Source: CAZELM01 sp964512995
GTDB taxonomy: Bacteria > CSSED10-310
Assembly (NCBI GenBank): GCA_964512995.1
Contig: CAZELM010000025.1
Span: 1-64,000, forward strand
Length of the DNA stretch: 64,000 bases
Reading direction: 5' to 3'
Positions 63,515 to 64,000 of this stretch are shown in pieces. Position 1 is the stretch's first letter; every line of letters starts with the position of its first letter. Both the position numbers and the translations under genes were made by a program. The notes under the pieces are model-generated. The model ran no database searches and was not told the origin of the DNA. It saw nothing but the letters and a program-made list of their open reading frames with translations.

Positions 63515-64000
63515 ATGGACACAGGACTGTACAGGTAACCGGTTGCATCTGTCCGAAGTGTGGAGCGGAATTAAGAGGGTTGCACACGGATGCCGTGCTC
63601 ATTTGTCAGCGTTGTTGTCTGGCCATCACGTTTTCAAACGATACCACGGTAGCCCATGCGATCCGGTTCATTTTACCCAATCTCCTGGCAGAGGGCGGGG
63701 TAATATATCTCCCGATATGGCAATTCTCGCTGATACCGGTATATACCGGTAACGATCATGCATTATTGGAGAAAGCACGCGGGATCCCTCTCCATGAAGG
63801 TTATGTTGTCGGCTGTAAATTTCATGGAAATGCTGATGCTGGGAATATCCACCAAATTTTTACGATTGAACAGGCTGAAACGCTTCAGGATCAGGATACC
63901 TACCCCATTGCCGGGTGTCGGCGGACCGCACTGGAGGCTCGGGAAATGGTTGAGCCGTTGGTTTTATCGATCATCGATCAGAAAGTCGATATTTCTTTTG
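63511..64000 (+). CDS. Zinc-ribbon protein 3, cut by the window end
   Basis: A frame open from ATG at 63511 to the window edge, at least 163 residues. The N-terminus has CICPKCG and CQRCC, again a zinc ribbon, followed by a YLPIWQF word near 70 that resembles FFIPYYEL of the previous gene. Its ATG overlaps the TGA of gene 2 (ATGA), so translation is probably coupled. C-terminal membrane helices, if present, lie beyond the window. It is the third zinc-ribbon gene in a row. Confidence 0.7.
   Translation, partial: MNGHRTVQVTGCICPKCGAELRGLHTDAVLICQRCCLAITFSNDTTVAHAIRFILPNLLAEGGVIYLPIWQFSLIPVYTGNDHALLEKARGIPLHEGYVVGCKFHGNADAGNIHQIFTIEQAETLQDQDTYPIAGCRRTALEAREMVEPLVLSIIDQKVDISF

Overview
The window is bacterial DNA, most likely from an uncultured lineage assembled from a metagenome. 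A 100-N scaffold gap sits inside a tandem array at 54448-54547. I cannot place the organism below Bacteria. Useful hints are long threonine/proline linkers next to dockerin- and cohesin-like modules, a class II photolyase, an M16C protease, paired C1B peptidases and many GC-rich dispersed intergenic repeats. Base composition splits the window in two: 1 to about 21.4 kb is visibly AT-rich, and 21.5-64 kb is clearly richer in GC.

Left part (1-21.4 kb): a mobile defence island. It has a zinc-ribbon protein, an excisionase-like HTH protein and a P4-type primase-helicase. After the helicase gene come inverted iterons around an AT-rich core, which could be a replication origin. A DUF559 endonuclease-like gene follows. 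Then comes a complete type 1 BREX phage-defence operon: brxA, brxB, brxC, pglX, a Schlafen/AlbA-type ATP-binding protein, pglZ and brxL. The island ends against the 3' end of a tRNA-Arg gene, which heads a cluster of three tRNA genes on the minus strand. No integrase is seen; it may lie left of the window.

Middle part (21.4-46 kb): a membrane-anchored Ser/Thr kinase; a repeat-rich intergenic tract; two large secreted proteins, one a six-module beta-helix protein with dockerin plus cohesin-like domains and one with three cohesin-like domains plus a dockerin; an ATP-grasp protein; a CLC chloride channel; a minus-strand cluster of DNA-repair and housekeeping genes (photolyase, endonuclease III, RidA, DUF1844); a TPR-hydrolase; and a DUF362/polyferredoxin pair.

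Right part (46-64 kb): a minus-strand run trpS, cysteine desulfurase, exonuclease III, peroxiredoxin, alpha/beta hydrolase and M16C protease; a tandem array with an assembly gap; two tandem aminopeptidase C-like genes; a DUF2905 protein; a degenerate palindromic repeat tract; a GT-C-like membrane protein; and three successive zinc-ribbon genes, the first two clearly related and the last cut by the window end.

The best candidates for undescribed biology are the dockerin/cohesin surface pair, the zinc-ribbon gene series, the composite hairpin-plus-21-bp-array repeat found at two loci in the same order and orientation, and the putative iteron origin of the BREX-carrying element.
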